The notes: generated from the sequence alone by a model not told the origin. A stretch of 32,843 bases of DNA from Chloroflexota bacterium (GCA_012729755.1 JAAYCN010000087.1:1-32843); one strand, 5' to 3'; positions 1 through 7,909 are shown, numbered from the stretch's first letter. Translations and numbers: made by a program.

Positions 1-1062
1 GTCAACCTTGATCTTGCCAGCTGTAACATCTGCGGTAACAGCTTCGAGCTTTGTCTTGACATCCGCGGGGGTCAGTTCATCAAAGATGCTGTTGACTGCG
101 AGGCCAACGCCTTCCTCAGCGATTCCCAGAGCTTCAGCTTTTCCAAAGGGTAAGGTGCCTTCGAGGTACATCTTCAGGGCTCGATAGAGGCTCTTATCCA
201 CGTTTTTCATCATCGAAGTGGCGATCAGTTTAGCCTGTTCGGGGTTCGTATCGTTGATGATCATGGCCTGGTCGGAGTCAACGCCAATAGCCAGCTTGTT
301 CATTTCCTGGGCAGCCTGGAAGACACCAACACCGGTTCCACCAGCAACCTGGAAGACAACATCAGCACCCTGCTGGTACATTGCTAAGGCGAGTTCTTTG
401 CCCTTGGCAGGATCATTCCAACCGCCAGCATACTGGACGATGACATTGGTAACGCCATTTTCCAGCGCGCCTTGTTTGTAGCCAACGATGAAGTCATTGA
501 TGACAGGGATGTCCTGAGCACCAATGACGCCAACAACCTTGCTTTGGCTCATCAGGGCAGCGTAGACACCGGCGAGGTATGAACCTTCATTCTGTTTGTA
601 AATTACAGAATAGACGTTATCCAACTTTGCTTTGGTGTAATCGACAGCGACATCATAGATGATGAATTTCTTCTCGGGGTACTTCGGCGCGACCATTTCA
701 AGGAATTCGGACATCTGATAGGTGCCAAGGATCATGATATCGTAATCTTCGTTGGCGGCGGCATCTTCGAGGGCCGCTTGCCATTTGGCGGGGTCAATGC
801 CAGCTTCAATGGTCTTTACTTCCACGTTCGGGAAGTCTTTCATAACCATTTCCATTCCGCGATTTGCGGAGTCGAAGAAGGACTTGTCGCCAAGAACGCC
901 ATTAATCAGGTTCACGACCTTGACTGGTTTGGCTGTATCGCCAGCTTCTGGCGCCGCGGGGGCTGCGGGCTCTTCTGGTTTAGCAGGCGCTGATTGACAT
1001 GCTCCGAGGACCATGCTCAGGGCGAGCAGGATACCAACAACTAAAATCAAACTTTTTTTCAT
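1..1062 (-). CDS. BMP-family ABC transporter substrate-binding lipoprotein (3' part outside window)
   Basis: The frame is open from an ATG at 1062 to the window edge (354 codons), so the C-terminus is missing. A Lys-Lys signal peptide ends in the lipobox LGAC, followed by an Ala/Pro/Glu linker, which is typical of an exported lipoprotein. The body matches the basic membrane protein (BMP/PnrA/Med) family, with stretches such as VVNLINGVLGDKSFFDSANR and GGTGVGVFQAAQ. Family members bind purine nucleosides or related solutes for an ABC importer whose other subunits would lie beyond the left edge. An AAGGAG box sits 6 bases before the start. It is 91 bases downstream of the BtpA-family gene on the same strand, so it is probably the fourth gene of the purD operon. 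The ligand cannot be read from the sequence. Confidence 0.9.
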   Translation of the reverse strand, partial: MKKSLILVVGILLALSMVLGACQSAPAKPEEPAAPAAPEAGDTAKPVKVVNLINGVLGDKSFFDSANRGMEMVMKDFPNVEVKTIEAGIDPAKWQAALEDAAANEDYDIMILGTYQMSEFLEMVAPKYPEKKFIIYDVAVDYTKAKLDNVYSVIYKQNEGSYLAGVYAALMSQSKVVGVIGAQDIPVINDFIVGYKQGALENGVTNVIVQYAGGWNDPAKGKELALAMYQQGADVVFQVAGGTGVGVFQAAQEMNKLAIGVDSDQAMIINDTNPEQAKLIATSMMKNVDKSLYRALKMYLEGTLPFGKAEALGIAEEGVGLAVNSIFDELTPADVKTKLEAVTADVTAGKIKVD

Positions 1063-1153
1063 AAATATCTCCTTTTGTAATTGGTTTTTCTTCTCAAACA
1101 AAAATACTGTATTTCTTCGGCACTCTCCTTTTACTAATGTGAAGATTTATCTT

Positions 1154-1957
1154 CTACCGCATCGCTCTGATTAGAGACTGAACTCTTTCGAGGTCTGATG
1201 CTTGGTTGATGATACCATTCTTTTTGAAGAAAGACCCAACAATTGCCCCCTCCGAAACGGACAAGAGCTGTTTTACGGTCTTATCGTTTACCCCGCTGCC
1301 GCAAATAATGGGCAGGTGGATCTTGGGTCTTATTTCTTGTAAAGCTTCGAATGAAACTGGCTTGCCGGTGCCTGCGCCAGTGATCACAATCGCATCTGGC
1401 TTGCCGCGGTCTTGGGCATCTAATGTTGCCTCGAGGAGGGGGCGATGCCAGACCGGACTGGTGTTTTTACCCTGTACGTCGGCGAAGATAGCTACATCAT
1501 CTGCGCGCAGGGCGACACGTTCGCGTTTCAGCTCAGCAGATGATGCCCAGATGAGCCCAGTTTCTGAAAGGCTCGGGTCAGTGAAGACCTCCGCGCGGAC
1601 AAAAGCTGCGTCCAAAGCACGGGCAATCGCGATCTCAGCCCGGAAGCTGTTATAAAGAATATTGATGCCGACAGGGATCGAGGCTTTGCTGATGACTTGT
1701 CCGGCGATAGCTGCCATTGCGGCAATGGTAACGGGGGGAACTTCGTTAGGCAAATAAGGCGTATCCCAGAAATTTTCAACAATGACACCGCTCACGCCGC
1801 CTTTCTCAAGCGTCTCAAGTTCGCTCAGCGCGAACTTCACCAAGTCCTGATAACGGGCATTGACGCCCTCCTCCGTGCCCGGCAGGGCAGGCAAGTGGAT
1901 CATGCCGATGATCGCCTTTTTGTTCCCAAATAGTTTCACAAAACGATTTTCTGTCAT
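1154..1957 (-). CDS. BtpA/SgcQ family protein
   Basis: 267 residues matching the BtpA/SgcQ family of TIM-barrel proteins, close to the usual length. The early motif AIIGMIHLPALPGT, the central IFADVQGKNTS and the late GAGTGKPVSFEAL and PIICGSGVNDKTV are family hallmarks; the last two resemble phosphate-binding loops of (beta/alpha)8 enzymes. Family roles are poorly defined: BtpA is linked to photosystem I stability in cyanobacteria, and SgcQ sits in a sugar operon of E. coli. Neither fits directly here. Its ATG overlaps the stop of the M42 peptidase gene by one base (TGATG), so the two are translationally coupled. Next to a BMP transporter and PurD, a role with a ribosyl or nucleoside-like metabolite is plausible but is inference. 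Confidence 0.85.
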   Translation of the reverse strand: MTENRFVKLFGNKKAIIGMIHLPALPGTEEGVNARYQDLVKFALSELETLEKGGVSGVIVENFWDTPYLPNEVPPVTIAAMAAIAGQVISKASIPVGINILYNSFRAEIAIARALDAAFVRAEVFTDPSLSETGLIWASSAELKRERVALRADDVAIFADVQGKNTSPVWHRPLLEATLDAQDRGKPDAIVITGAGTGKPVSFEALQEIRPKIHLPIICGSGVNDKTVKQLLSVSEGAIVGSFFKKNGIINQASDLERVQSLIRAMR

Positions 1958-3000
1958 CAGAGTATTCCTTGTTCCACTAATTCTATTGTGATCTTCACCA
2001 ACAAATCAAGGTCCTGTATATCCGCAACTTCGGTTGGGGTGTGTTGATAACGAACCGGAATCGAAAACGCGATCACCCTTAAGCCTTCTTTAAGGCTGGG
2101 CAGGGTGCATACAGCTGAAAGCAATCCTGTGCTTGCTTCTGCCTGGAAGGGGAGGTTGTTTTTCTCGAGGAAACGACTGATACGAAAAGTCGTTTCCCAG
2201 TCAGGCACAAAGCTATTTTTGCCGCGAATAGCCTCAAAGTACTTCAGGCATGGACCATTGCCCAGGCGAATATCACAGACCGGGTTGGAATCGTCCGCAG
2301 AGTCGAAGGTAAGACCTGCGTCAATGCCAATCACCAAATCTGGCTGACACATTTCAACCAGGGGAGCTGCGCCAAGCGTGCTTGTTTCTTCCTGAGTGGT
2401 AAAGCCAAAATAAAGATCGTAAGTGTGCTCCTTTGTTTTCAGGGCTTCGACCAATTGGCAGAGCGCAAAGCATCCGAGACGGTCATCGAGGGCTTTGCCC
2501 CTGATCCGATTTTCACCGATCCGCTCAAACCTGGCTGGCCAGGTGAGGCCATCTCCTACCCTGACCCCCATTGATCTGACTTCCTCGGCTGATCGCGCCC
2601 CGATCTCCACATACAATTCATTAAGCTCAAACAGCTCTTTGCGCCCCTGCATCAGGTGTGTTGGTTGCGTGGCAACGGAAGCTGAAATTTGGTCCCCGCT
2701 TGTGTGCAGGGTCAGTTCGGCGCCTGGCATGCAGTGGACGGGGAAGCCGCCCAAGCGCTCCACGCGCAGGCAGCCGTTGGCGAGGATGCGGCTAACAATC
2801 AGCCCAACTTCGTCGAGATGAGCCAAGAAGAGCACTCGTCGGCCCGCGCCAGGCAGCCTGACAAGCAAATCACCCTTGTTCGATTCGCGCGCCTCAAGGC
2901 CCGTGGGTAAATGGGACCTGATCAGATCACTGACCTTTTGCTCCCGGCCGGGCAAGCCCGGGGTTTTGCAAAGCGCTTCAAGCAGATCCAGATTAGTCAT
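1957..3000 (-). CDS. M42 family metallopeptidase (FrvX/glutamyl aminopeptidase type)
   Basis: 347 residues, the normal length for M42 dinuclear-metal aminopeptidases. The expected ligands are all visible: His61 (LFLAHLDEVG), Asp172 (GKALDDRLG), Glu205 (TTQEETSTLG), Asp227 (IGIDAG) and His320 (VRYQHTPTE). Glu204 is the catalytic base. Family members are cytosolic self-compartmentalising aminopeptidases, and some relatives are deacylases or cellulases, so the substrate is uncertain. The start overlaps the purD stop as ATGA and the stop overlaps the BtpA-family start, so it is the second gene of a tightly coupled operon. No signal peptide is seen. Confidence 0.9.
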   Translation of the reverse strand: MTNLDLLEALCKTPGLPGREQKVSDLIRSHLPTGLEARESNKGDLLVRLPGAGRRVLFLAHLDEVGLIVSRILANGCLRVERLGGFPVHCMPGAELTLHTSGDQISASVATQPTHLMQGRKELFELNELYVEIGARSAEEVRSMGVRVGDGLTWPARFERIGENRIRGKALDDRLGCFALCQLVEALKTKEHTYDLYFGFTTQEETSTLGAAPLVEMCQPDLVIGIDAGLTFDSADDSNPVCDIRLGNGPCLKYFEAIRGKNSFVPDWETTFRISRFLEKNNLPFQAEASTGLLSAVCTLPSLKEGLRVIAFSIPVRYQHTPTEVADIQDLDLLVKITIELVEQGIL

Positions 3001-4325
3001 TTTCGCACTCCCCGGATGCGATTCATCATTTCAACCTTTTGGAGGATATTGTCCCTGTTGCCGACATCTTTGCGATAACGCAACCCCTGTGGCTTGAGCT
3101 CATCGATCAAAGCATCAATTTTTTCGGCTAACGCAGCTGGTTCCTGCCCAAGCCCGACGATTGCCATCGTTCGGGAGCCTAAGGCTTTCCACTCTGTTTC
3201 GCCTGTTTTCATAACTGAAGCCTGAATGAGCGTGAAGTCAGCTTCGCTGACCTTGTTTTCGTCGAGGTTGAAAAAGTAGTCATGTGTCAGCTTGCCCGGA
3301 TACTCCTCAGGTACAAGATATTTGACCACCGAAGCCATTGGTTTGAACTGAACGTCAGCTTTGCTTAGTTTGCCTGAGGCCAGTTTTTCAAAGAGCTGGG
3401 CTGAGTCGCCCTCGAGCAGCGTGTTGACATTTAGAGCTTCGGGGTCACCAAGCCGCACATTGAACTCGATCAGCCTGAGGCCGCTCCTGGTAATCATAAA
3501 TTGGCCATAGAGGAACCCGCGATATGGCTCGCCAGTTTCTTTTTCAAGCGCGGCGATGACTTCTTCAAGCAGTTTATCGGCTGTTTTAATTTCATCTGAG
3601 GTGAGGAAGGGCATCTTGCCATCCGCGAAGCTGTAAGTGCCCATGCCGCCGGTCATCATGCCTTTATCTCCGTCATAGGCATATTTGAAATCCTGCATCA
3701 CCGGCATTGGAATTACCTTGCCGTCACAAATGAAAGCCAGTCGCGAGAATTCCTGACCGATGACCTTTTCTTCGAGCAAAACGCTGCTGTTGGTTTCAAG
3801 AAGTTCTTGAATGAAGCTCAGCGCTTCATTGATATCTTTTAGCTGTACGCCCATCACGCGGACGCCGCGGCCGCCGGTCAGCCCGACTGGCTTGACCACC
3901 ACTTCTCCCTGAGATCTGATGAAAGCTTCTGCCTCCTTAATTGAAGCGACGAGCTTCCAGGCAGGGGACCCCCAGCCGATTTTTTCATTCAGAAGATAGC
4001 GCATGAAGGATTTATCGCCTTCGAGGCGGGCTTGTTGTTGGGTGGGGCCTACGGCGAGGATGCCTTTGGCGCGTAATTTGTCGACAATGCCAGCGATCAG
4101 GGTGGCTTCGGGCCCAATGACGACTAAACCCACCTGGTTTTGTTCGAAATAGGCGACGATGCCATCCAAATCTGTCATATTGAGCTGCGCATAACCTTTA
4201 GCGATACTGCGGATGCCGTGATTAATATTTTTGGCGGCAACAAAAAGTTCCGCCTGGCTTGATTCCGCGATTTTTCTTGCGATGGCATGTTCACGTCCAC
4301 CGTCACCAACGAGACCGATCTTCAT
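2997..4325 (-). CDS. purD: Phosphoribosylamine-glycine ligase, archaeal-type (GARS)
   Basis: ATP-grasp enzyme that joins glycine to phosphoribosylamine in purine synthesis. From the chosen ATG it has 442 residues, against about 420-430 usually. The N-terminus is MKIGLVGDGGREHAIA; the ATP-grasp centre has VVKPVGLTGGRGVRVMG, YDGDKGMMTGGMG and EFNVRLGDPEA. The GLTGG form of the nucleotide loop is what I recall from archaeal PurD rather than the bacterial KADGLAAGKGV form. In the GDKG segment, residues usually PN are MM. A longer reading from 4385 adds 20 unlike-family residues; the 4325 ATG is preferred because of GGAG 11 bases upstream and the family start. It leads an operon with an M42 peptidase, a BtpA-family protein and a BMP lipoprotein rather than other pur genes. 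Confidence 0.88.
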   Translation of the reverse strand: MKIGLVGDGGREHAIARKIAESSQAELFVAAKNINHGIRSIAKGYAQLNMTDLDGIVAYFEQNQVGLVVIGPEATLIAGIVDKLRAKGILAVGPTQQQARLEGDKSFMRYLLNEKIGWGSPAWKLVASIKEAEAFIRSQGEVVVKPVGLTGGRGVRVMGVQLKDINEALSFIQELLETNSSVLLEEKVIGQEFSRLAFICDGKVIPMPVMQDFKYAYDGDKGMMTGGMGTYSFADGKMPFLTSDEIKTADKLLEEVIAALEKETGEPYRGFLYGQFMITRSGLRLIEFNVRLGDPEALNVNTLLEGDSAQLFEKLASGKLSKADVQFKPMASVVKYLVPEEYPGKLTHDYFFNLDENKVSEADFTLIQASVMKTGETEWKALGSRTMAIVGLGQEPAALAEKIDALIDELKPQGLRYRKDVGNRDNILQKVEMMNRIRGVRK

Positions 4326-4411
4326 CCGCTCGATTTCTCCATATTCTTTGCTGGCAGGGATGATGAGATATCCCATTATCGCCAACTCGGTATCAGATAA
4401 TCTCTCATCTT

Positions 4412-4477
4412 GTTAACCCAAGCTGACTCTGACAGGCGAATCGCTTACGCATTTACAGAGCTTAGTTTGTGGTTAAC
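4412..4477 (-). other. Potentially structured 5' leader of the purD operon
   Basis: The outer arms GTTAACC (4412-4418) and GGTTAAC (4471-4477) are exact complements. Inside them, AAGCT plus CTCTG on one side can pair with CAGAGCTT on the other, with a small bulge. Together they could close a roughly 65-base stem-loop at the very start of the transcript. It does not match a riboswitch class I recognise, and no attenuator U-tract follows. Confidence 0.4.
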
Positions 4478-4482
4478 TGCAT

Positions 4483-4511
4483 ATTGTATGCTCAAGCATA
4501 TCGTTTGTCAA
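4483..4511 (-). promoter_or_regulatory. Promoter of the purD operon with a palindrome over the -10 side
   Basis: On the minus strand TTGACA (4506-4511) is followed by a 17-base spacer and TACAAT (4483-4488), a near-consensus sigma70-type promoter. The palindrome TATGCTTGAGCATA (4487-4500) lies in the spacer and touches the -10 box, where a repressor would block RNA polymerase. The regulator is unknown. Transcription would start near 4476, leaving about 150 bases of leader before the preferred purD start. Confidence 0.7.
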
Positions 4512-4667
4512 TGAATTGTGAAAATTTGGATTAATGGGCTCGGGATTCCATCGGTCTGAGTTAGATTATGATCGTCAGTTTAGTTTTTATGTTTTAAATG
4601 AGGTTATTAAAGTCTCTAAACTAATAAAATTCAGCGATGATAATGTAATTCAGATGTCTTGATAAGC

Positions 4668-5372
4668 TCAACTTAACCCATAAGTTTCGAGCAATACTTG
4701 ATCAGCGAGAATTGAGTCTGTTGGGCCGTCAGCTATGATCCTGCCGCGATTCATCAGGACTGTTCTGGGGGCGAGCTGCTCAACCAGTGCCAGATCATGG
4801 GTGGCAATGAGCATTGTCTGGGGCAGTTCTTCCAAAAGTTCGATCAATTCGCGCCGAGCGCGCGGATCCAAGCCGGCAGTTGGTTCATCAAGCGCCAGAA
4901 TCTGAGGTTGCATGGAAAGAACAGTGGCTATCGCAATGCGCTTTTTCTCTCCATTACTCAAGTGATAGGAATCACGATCAACATACGCGCTCATATGTAC
5001 AGCCGCTAAAGCCTGGTCTACCTTTTCGCGGACGGTTAGTTTGTCTAATCCCTGATAAATTGGTCCGTAAGCGACATCTTCATAAACGGTAGGAGAAAAG
5101 AGCTGGTCATCCGGATTCTGAAACACCAGGCCGACCCAGGCGCGAATCTGCCCGAGATTGTTTTTGCTGATTTCCAAACCATTGATCAAAACCTGTCCAC
5201 TGCCTTGAAAGATCCCATTGAGATGGAGGAGCAATGTTGACTTGCCGGCGCCATTTTCGCCGACCAGCGCAATTTTCTCACCAGGATTGACGCCCAAAGA
5301 GACTTCATTCAAAGCAGGGTGTCCATTTGGATAGTTAAATGAAAGTTTGTCAATTTTAATGATGGCTTCCAA
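4668..5372 (-). CDS. cbiO: ECF transporter ATPase for cobalt/nickel (CbiO type)
   Basis: 234-residue ABC ATPase that powers the energy-coupling-factor importer at the cytoplasmic face. Visible motifs are Walker A GENGAGKST, Q-loop VFQNPDDQLF, signature LSNGEKKRIAIA, Walker B ILALDEPTAGLDP and switch His in IATHDL. The PDDQLF Q-loop and the KKR signature are typical of CbiO/EcfA. A GTG at 5405 would overlap cbiQ by 31 bases; I prefer the TTG at 5372 because GGAGG lies 6 bases upstream and the protein then begins like its family (EAIIKIDKLSFNYP). It is slightly shorter than many CbiO proteins (about 270), lacking some C-terminal length. Last gene of cbiMQO. Nickel (NikO) and cobalt cannot be told apart from the ATPase. 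Confidence 0.92.
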   Translation of the reverse strand: MEAIIKIDKLSFNYPNGHPALNEVSLGVNPGEKIALVGENGAGKSTLLLHLNGIFQGSGQVLINGLEISKNNLGQIRAWVGLVFQNPDDQLFSPTVYEDVAYGPIYQGLDKLTVREKVDQALAAVHMSAYVDRDSYHLSNGEKKRIAIATVLSMQPQILALDEPTAGLDPRARRELIELLEELPQTMLIATHDLALVEQLAPRTVLMNRGRIIADGPTDSILADQVLLETYGLS

Positions 5373-5374
5373 AC

Positions 5375-6163
5375 TCAACCTCCGGTCAGCAACCCCAGTG
5401 CCCACAACAACATCAGAAGGAATAAACCCAAAATGAGATAACCGCGGTCATTCTTCGCTATGGGTTGAGACTCTGAGGCGGGTAAAACGCCGGTGTAGCC
5501 CCTCGACAACATCGCTGAATAGACGCGATCGCTGCGTTCAATCGAACGCAGGAAGATGCTGCCAGCCATCCCGCCGGTGACCTTTGCCCGCCAGAAAACA
5601 TTCCCTCCGCCTCGGGATCCTGGGACGATCGCGCTGCGGCTTGACCGGGCTCGCAGCATGCGCGTGACTTCATCGGAGATAAGAAACAGATAACGCCACA
5701 TCAATCCGATAATTGCCACGAACAGTTTTGGTATCCTTAATTGCTGAAAGGTGGTCAGCAAATCGGAGATGTGAGTTGTCGCTGAGAGCAGGAGCGCGGC
5801 CTGTAATGAAATCCAGGATTTTAGCGTGATGCTCACAAATCGCACCAGTCCTTCGGGGCTGTAAGCGATGCCCAACGTTTGAAAAAAAGGCAAGTCGACT
5901 CGCGGAGGCGGTCCAGTGAAGATTAACGGGAGCGTTGCCAGGGCAAAGGGCAGGGCCAATAGCGCCCGCTTCTGGATGAGTCCGATCGACACGCGGGAAA
6001 GAAGCGCGATTGAAAGCGCTAGCGTAAGAAATAAAATATATGCGGGCCAGGCCCCGGAGGGCGTCAAACTCAAAAAGATAATAAAGGCAAGGGTGAAGGT
6101 CAGCTTCACCCTCGCATCTATCTCGTGGACCGGGCTTTTGCCCGGTGTATAAAACTCTTTCAA
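5375..6163 (-). CDS. cbiQ: ECF transporter transmembrane component (CbiQ type)
   Basis: 262-residue integral membrane T-component that couples the ATPase to the metal-binding S-component. The N-terminus has the family signature (YTPGKSPVHEIDARVKL), followed by several hydrophobic segments. The cytoplasmic coupling helices carry the two Arg motifs, RARSSR and AMLSRGYTG. No ATG exists upstream of the conserved YTPG, so the start is a TTG at 6163 with only a weak AGAG box, three bases after cbiM ends; translation is probably coupled to cbiM. Its stop lies three bases before the cbiO start. Confidence 0.92.
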   Translation of the reverse strand: MKEFYTPGKSPVHEIDARVKLTFTLAFIIFLSLTPSGAWPAYILFLTLALSIALLSRVSIGLIQKRALLALPFALATLPLIFTGPPPRVDLPFFQTLGIAYSPEGLVRFVSITLKSWISLQAALLLSATTHISDLLTTFQQLRIPKLFVAIIGLMWRYLFLISDEVTRMLRARSSRSAIVPGSRGGGNVFWRAKVTGGMAGSIFLRSIERSDRVYSAMLSRGYTGVLPASESQPIAKNDRGYLILGLFLLMLLWALGLLTGG

Positions 6164-6166
6164 AGC

Positions 6167-7135
6167 TTAACTCTGAGCGCTCCCCTTGTTTTTGGCGCGT
6201 TTCTCAGCCCGACCGATCCCATAAGCCACGCCAAAAACAATCACGCTGCCAATGATACCAGCGATGATGGTCGCCAAAGCCGGGTTTGAGATGCCCGGCA
6301 TAGTGTAATCGGGAATAATGTTATAGAAAGCGTCCTTTGCCGCTTCGATAAATCCGTGTTCTTCAGCGACCCATTCCAAACCGTCAGGGTGACTTGAAGC
6401 CAAGGGTGAAAGCACCGCCAGCACCAGCGCAATCAGGCTTCCGACGATAAGCACACCTTTGTTGTTGGCTGGCTTTGCGTCACCGAGTTTGAGCAGGTCT
6501 TTGCGGGTCGCGAAAATGAAGGCCAACGCGCCAACGGTGATCAGCCCTTCGCCAACGCCAATCAAAGCATGAATTGCGCCCATGGCAGGGACCGAGATGT
6601 TGGCGGGCGAGGTGCCTGAGAGGGCGAGCTGCAAGGCGCAGGCAAGTGAAGCGATCAGAATTGAGCTCCACGCGGCGACAAAGCCCGCGACGAATACACC
6701 CCAAGACTGCTTTTTGAGAAAACCAGTGATTAATGTGTAAACGGCATGGGCGACAAAAACGCCAATCACGGCCATATTAAAGAGGTTGGCGCCTAAGGCT
6801 AAAACGCCGCCATCCTGGAATATTAACGCCTGAACTGAAACGACCGAGGTCATCACTAAAACAGCCGGCCAAGGCCCTAACAGGATTGTTGCAATCGCTG
6901 CGCCTAATAAATGACCTGAAGTGCCTCCGGTGACACTGAAGTTGAGCATTTGCCCTGCAAAAATTGCTGCTGCCAAAACACCGATCAAAGGCAGATCGCG
7001 TTCTTTGAGCTCGCCGCTCGATTTTTTCAGAGCGATTCCAATGACAACCACTGAAATAATCCAGGCAATTACTGAAACGGGAACTGAAAGGAAACCATCA
7101 GGAATATGCATGGGGTGGGCAGGTGAAAATAACAT
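6167..7135 (-). CDS. cbiM: Cobalt/nickel ECF S-component CbiM with C-terminal PDGLE (CbiN-like) domain
   Basis: 322 residues. Residues 9-225 are CbiM/NikM: the conserved MHIPDGFLS, then [19 protein letters not shown] and seven or so membrane helices. After a short linker, two more helices flank a loop with [13 protein letters not shown], the PDGLE domain that replaces CbiN as partner of the substrate subunit. In studied NikM/CbiM proteins the metal is bound through an N-terminal Met-His. Here GGAGG sits 6 bases before the ATG at 7135, giving eight extra residues (MLFSPAHP) ahead of Met-His; the internal ATG at 7111 would place Met-His first but has no ribosome site. First gene of the operon, controlled by the divergent Fur-family gene. 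Confidence 0.92.
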   Translation of the reverse strand: MLFSPAHPMHIPDGFLSVPVSVIAWIISVVVIGIALKKSSGELKERDLPLIGVLAAAIFAGQMLNFSVTGGTSGHLLGAAIATILLGPWPAVLVMTSVVSVQALIFQDGGVLALGANLFNMAVIGVFVAHAVYTLITGFLKKQSWGVFVAGFVAAWSSILIASLACALQLALSGTSPANISVPAMGAIHALIGVGEGLITVGALAFIFATRKDLLKLGDAKPANNKGVLIVGSLIALVLAVLSPLASSHPDGLEWVAEEHGFIEAAKDAFYNIIPDYTMPGISNPALATIIAGIIGSVIVFGVAYGIGRAEKRAKNKGSAQS

Positions 7136-7187
7136 TAATGACCTCCGGGTAATGAATGGTAGAATTGCATCATTGACATACCCCTAT

Positions 7188-7215
7188 ATTATATTGCAAT
7201 TATTTGCAAATGCAA
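7188..7215 (-). promoter_or_regulatory. cbiMQO promoter
   Basis: On the minus strand TTGCAT (7210-7215), a 16-base spacer and TATAAT (7188-7193). The spacer is exactly the palindrome at 7194-7209, so a bound repressor would cover the promoter. A weaker plus-strand promoter for the Fur-family gene (TTGCAA at 7204-7209, N16, TATTAA at 7226-7231) may overlap it. Confidence 0.65.
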
Positions 7216-7225
7216 TAGTTTGCAT
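7194..7225. promoter_or_regulatory. Two tandem Fur/Nur-like operators
   Basis: TTGCAA-N4-TTGCAA (7194-7209) is followed directly by ATGCAA-N4-TTGCAT (7210-7225). Both are 16-base inverted repeats with the same spacing. They sit between cbiM and the divergent Fur-family gene and overlap the cbiM promoter. TTGCAA half-sites recall the box reported for the nickel regulator Nur of Streptomyces, which as I remember has a 5-base spacer. Confidence 0.7.
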
Positions 7226-7242
7226 TATTAAGGCAGGCTAAC

Positions 7243-7659
7243 ATGAGAACGTCTTCTGTCGACCAGATTATCATTGAAACGCTTTCTAAAGAACATGCTC
7301 ACCTAACCTCACTTCAGGTGTTTGAGGAAATCCGCTCTCAGCTCCCGGCAGTTAATCTTTCTACGGTATATCGCGCTCTGGAACGTCTGGTGAAGCTTGG
7401 CAAAGTATCCATTTCTGACATGGGAACAGGGTCTACAGTTTATGAATTGCTGGCAGACGGCCTCCATCACCACCTTGTGTGCCAAAAGTGTGGAAATGTA
7501 ATGACGATCGGCCACGAAGAGGTAAGCAGGTTTTTTGCGACCATCCAGCAGCAGACTCAGTTTGACATCGTAACTAACCATTTAATTCTCTTTGGAACCT
7601 GTAAAGCCTGCCAAGCAGCCTCTGAACTGCAAAAAGACAAAACGACAACTGACAATTAA
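7243..7659 (+). CDS. Fur-family metal-responsive repressor (likely Ni/Co uptake regulator)
   Basis: 138 residues, normal Fur length. The winged helix covers about residues 5-70, with SLQVFEEI and the recognition-helix stretch NLSTVYRALERL. The dimerisation half has HHHLVC (His75-77) and two CxxC pairs, Cys80/Cys83 and Cys120/Cys123, forming the structural zinc site. Its divergent position next to cbiMQO, with paired palindromes between them, argues for a nickel- or cobalt-sensing repressor (Nur-like) rather than an iron regulator. The ribosome site is weak (AAGG 9 bases upstream). It probably regulates itself because the operators lie within 50 bases of its start. Zur or PerR identity cannot be excluded. 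Confidence 0.9.
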   Translation: MRTSSVDQIIIETLSKEHAHLTSLQVFEEIRSQLPAVNLSTVYRALERLVKLGKVSISDMGTGSTVYELLADGLHHHLVCQKCGNVMTIGHEEVSRFFATIQQQTQFDIVTNHLILFGTCKACQAASELQKDKTTTDN

Positions 7660-7661
7660 TT

Positions 7662-7690
7662 AAAAAAAAGCAGGCTATCTTAGTCTGCTT
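7662..7690 (-). terminator. Rho-independent terminator of the tRNA-Ser gene
   Basis: Read on the minus strand, AAGCAG and CTGCTT form a 6-pair stem followed by a run of T. It lies just after the 3' end of the tRNA. The same hairpin preceded by A on the plus strand could help end the convergent Fur-family transcript. Confidence 0.75.
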
Positions 7691-7693
7691 AGG

Positions 7694-7779
7694 CGGAGAG
7701 GGCGGGATTCGAACCCGCGATACCTCTCGGTATACTCGCTTTCCAAGCGAGCGCACTAGGCCAGCTATGCGACCTCTCC
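7694..7779 (-). tRNA. tRNA-Ser (anticodon GGA)
   Basis: The minus strand folds as a class II tRNA: acceptor GGAGAGG with CCTCTCC, anticodon stem CTCGC/GCGAG around loop TTGGAAA (anticodon GGA), a long variable arm (ATACCGAGAGGTAT) and a T-arm CGGGTTCGAATCCCG. The discriminator is G, as in serine tRNAs. The following bases are CCT, so the CCA end is not encoded. Confidence 0.97.
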
Positions 7780-7791
7780 GCGTGAGCGCCT

Positions 7792-7797
7792 ATTATA
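7792..7797 (-). promoter_or_regulatory. Candidate -10 box of tRNA-Ser
   Basis: TATAAT on the minus strand lies 12 bases before the mature tRNA 5' end. No good -35 is seen at 16-18 bases, so this rests on the -10 alone. Confidence 0.45.
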
Positions 7798-7909
7798 GCA
7801 GAATTTAGCGGATTTGAATGCGGATATTCCATGACAACTCTGACAACTTGATAGCGTTCCGATTAACGCGGACAAGGGCAGACATTGCCATTCAGCTAAT
7901 GGGCTTCTT

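Larger units (their letters stand above)
4386..4667. other. Intergenic region holding the purD promoter and leader
   Basis: This 282-base gap between cbiO and purD has no credible gene. It contains a strong minus-strand promoter and a leader that can fold (both listed separately). The part at about 4512-4667, just after cbiO, is AT-rich; I see no convincing terminator hairpin with a U-tract for the cbiMQO operon there. Confidence 0.6.

Noticed and set aside
1206-1655. Plus-strand open frames of 60-149 codons opposite the minus-strand genes
   Set aside because: They mirror the codon pattern of strongly supported genes on the other strand and show no protein family features.
2997-4385. Longer purD start at 4385
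   Set aside because: It adds 20 residues before the conserved MKIGLVGDGGREH start and has a poor ribosome site.
7136-7242. Cobalamin riboswitch upstream of cbiM
   Set aside because: The gap is too short and AT-rich and lacks a B12-box-like element; the paired palindromes explain the control better.
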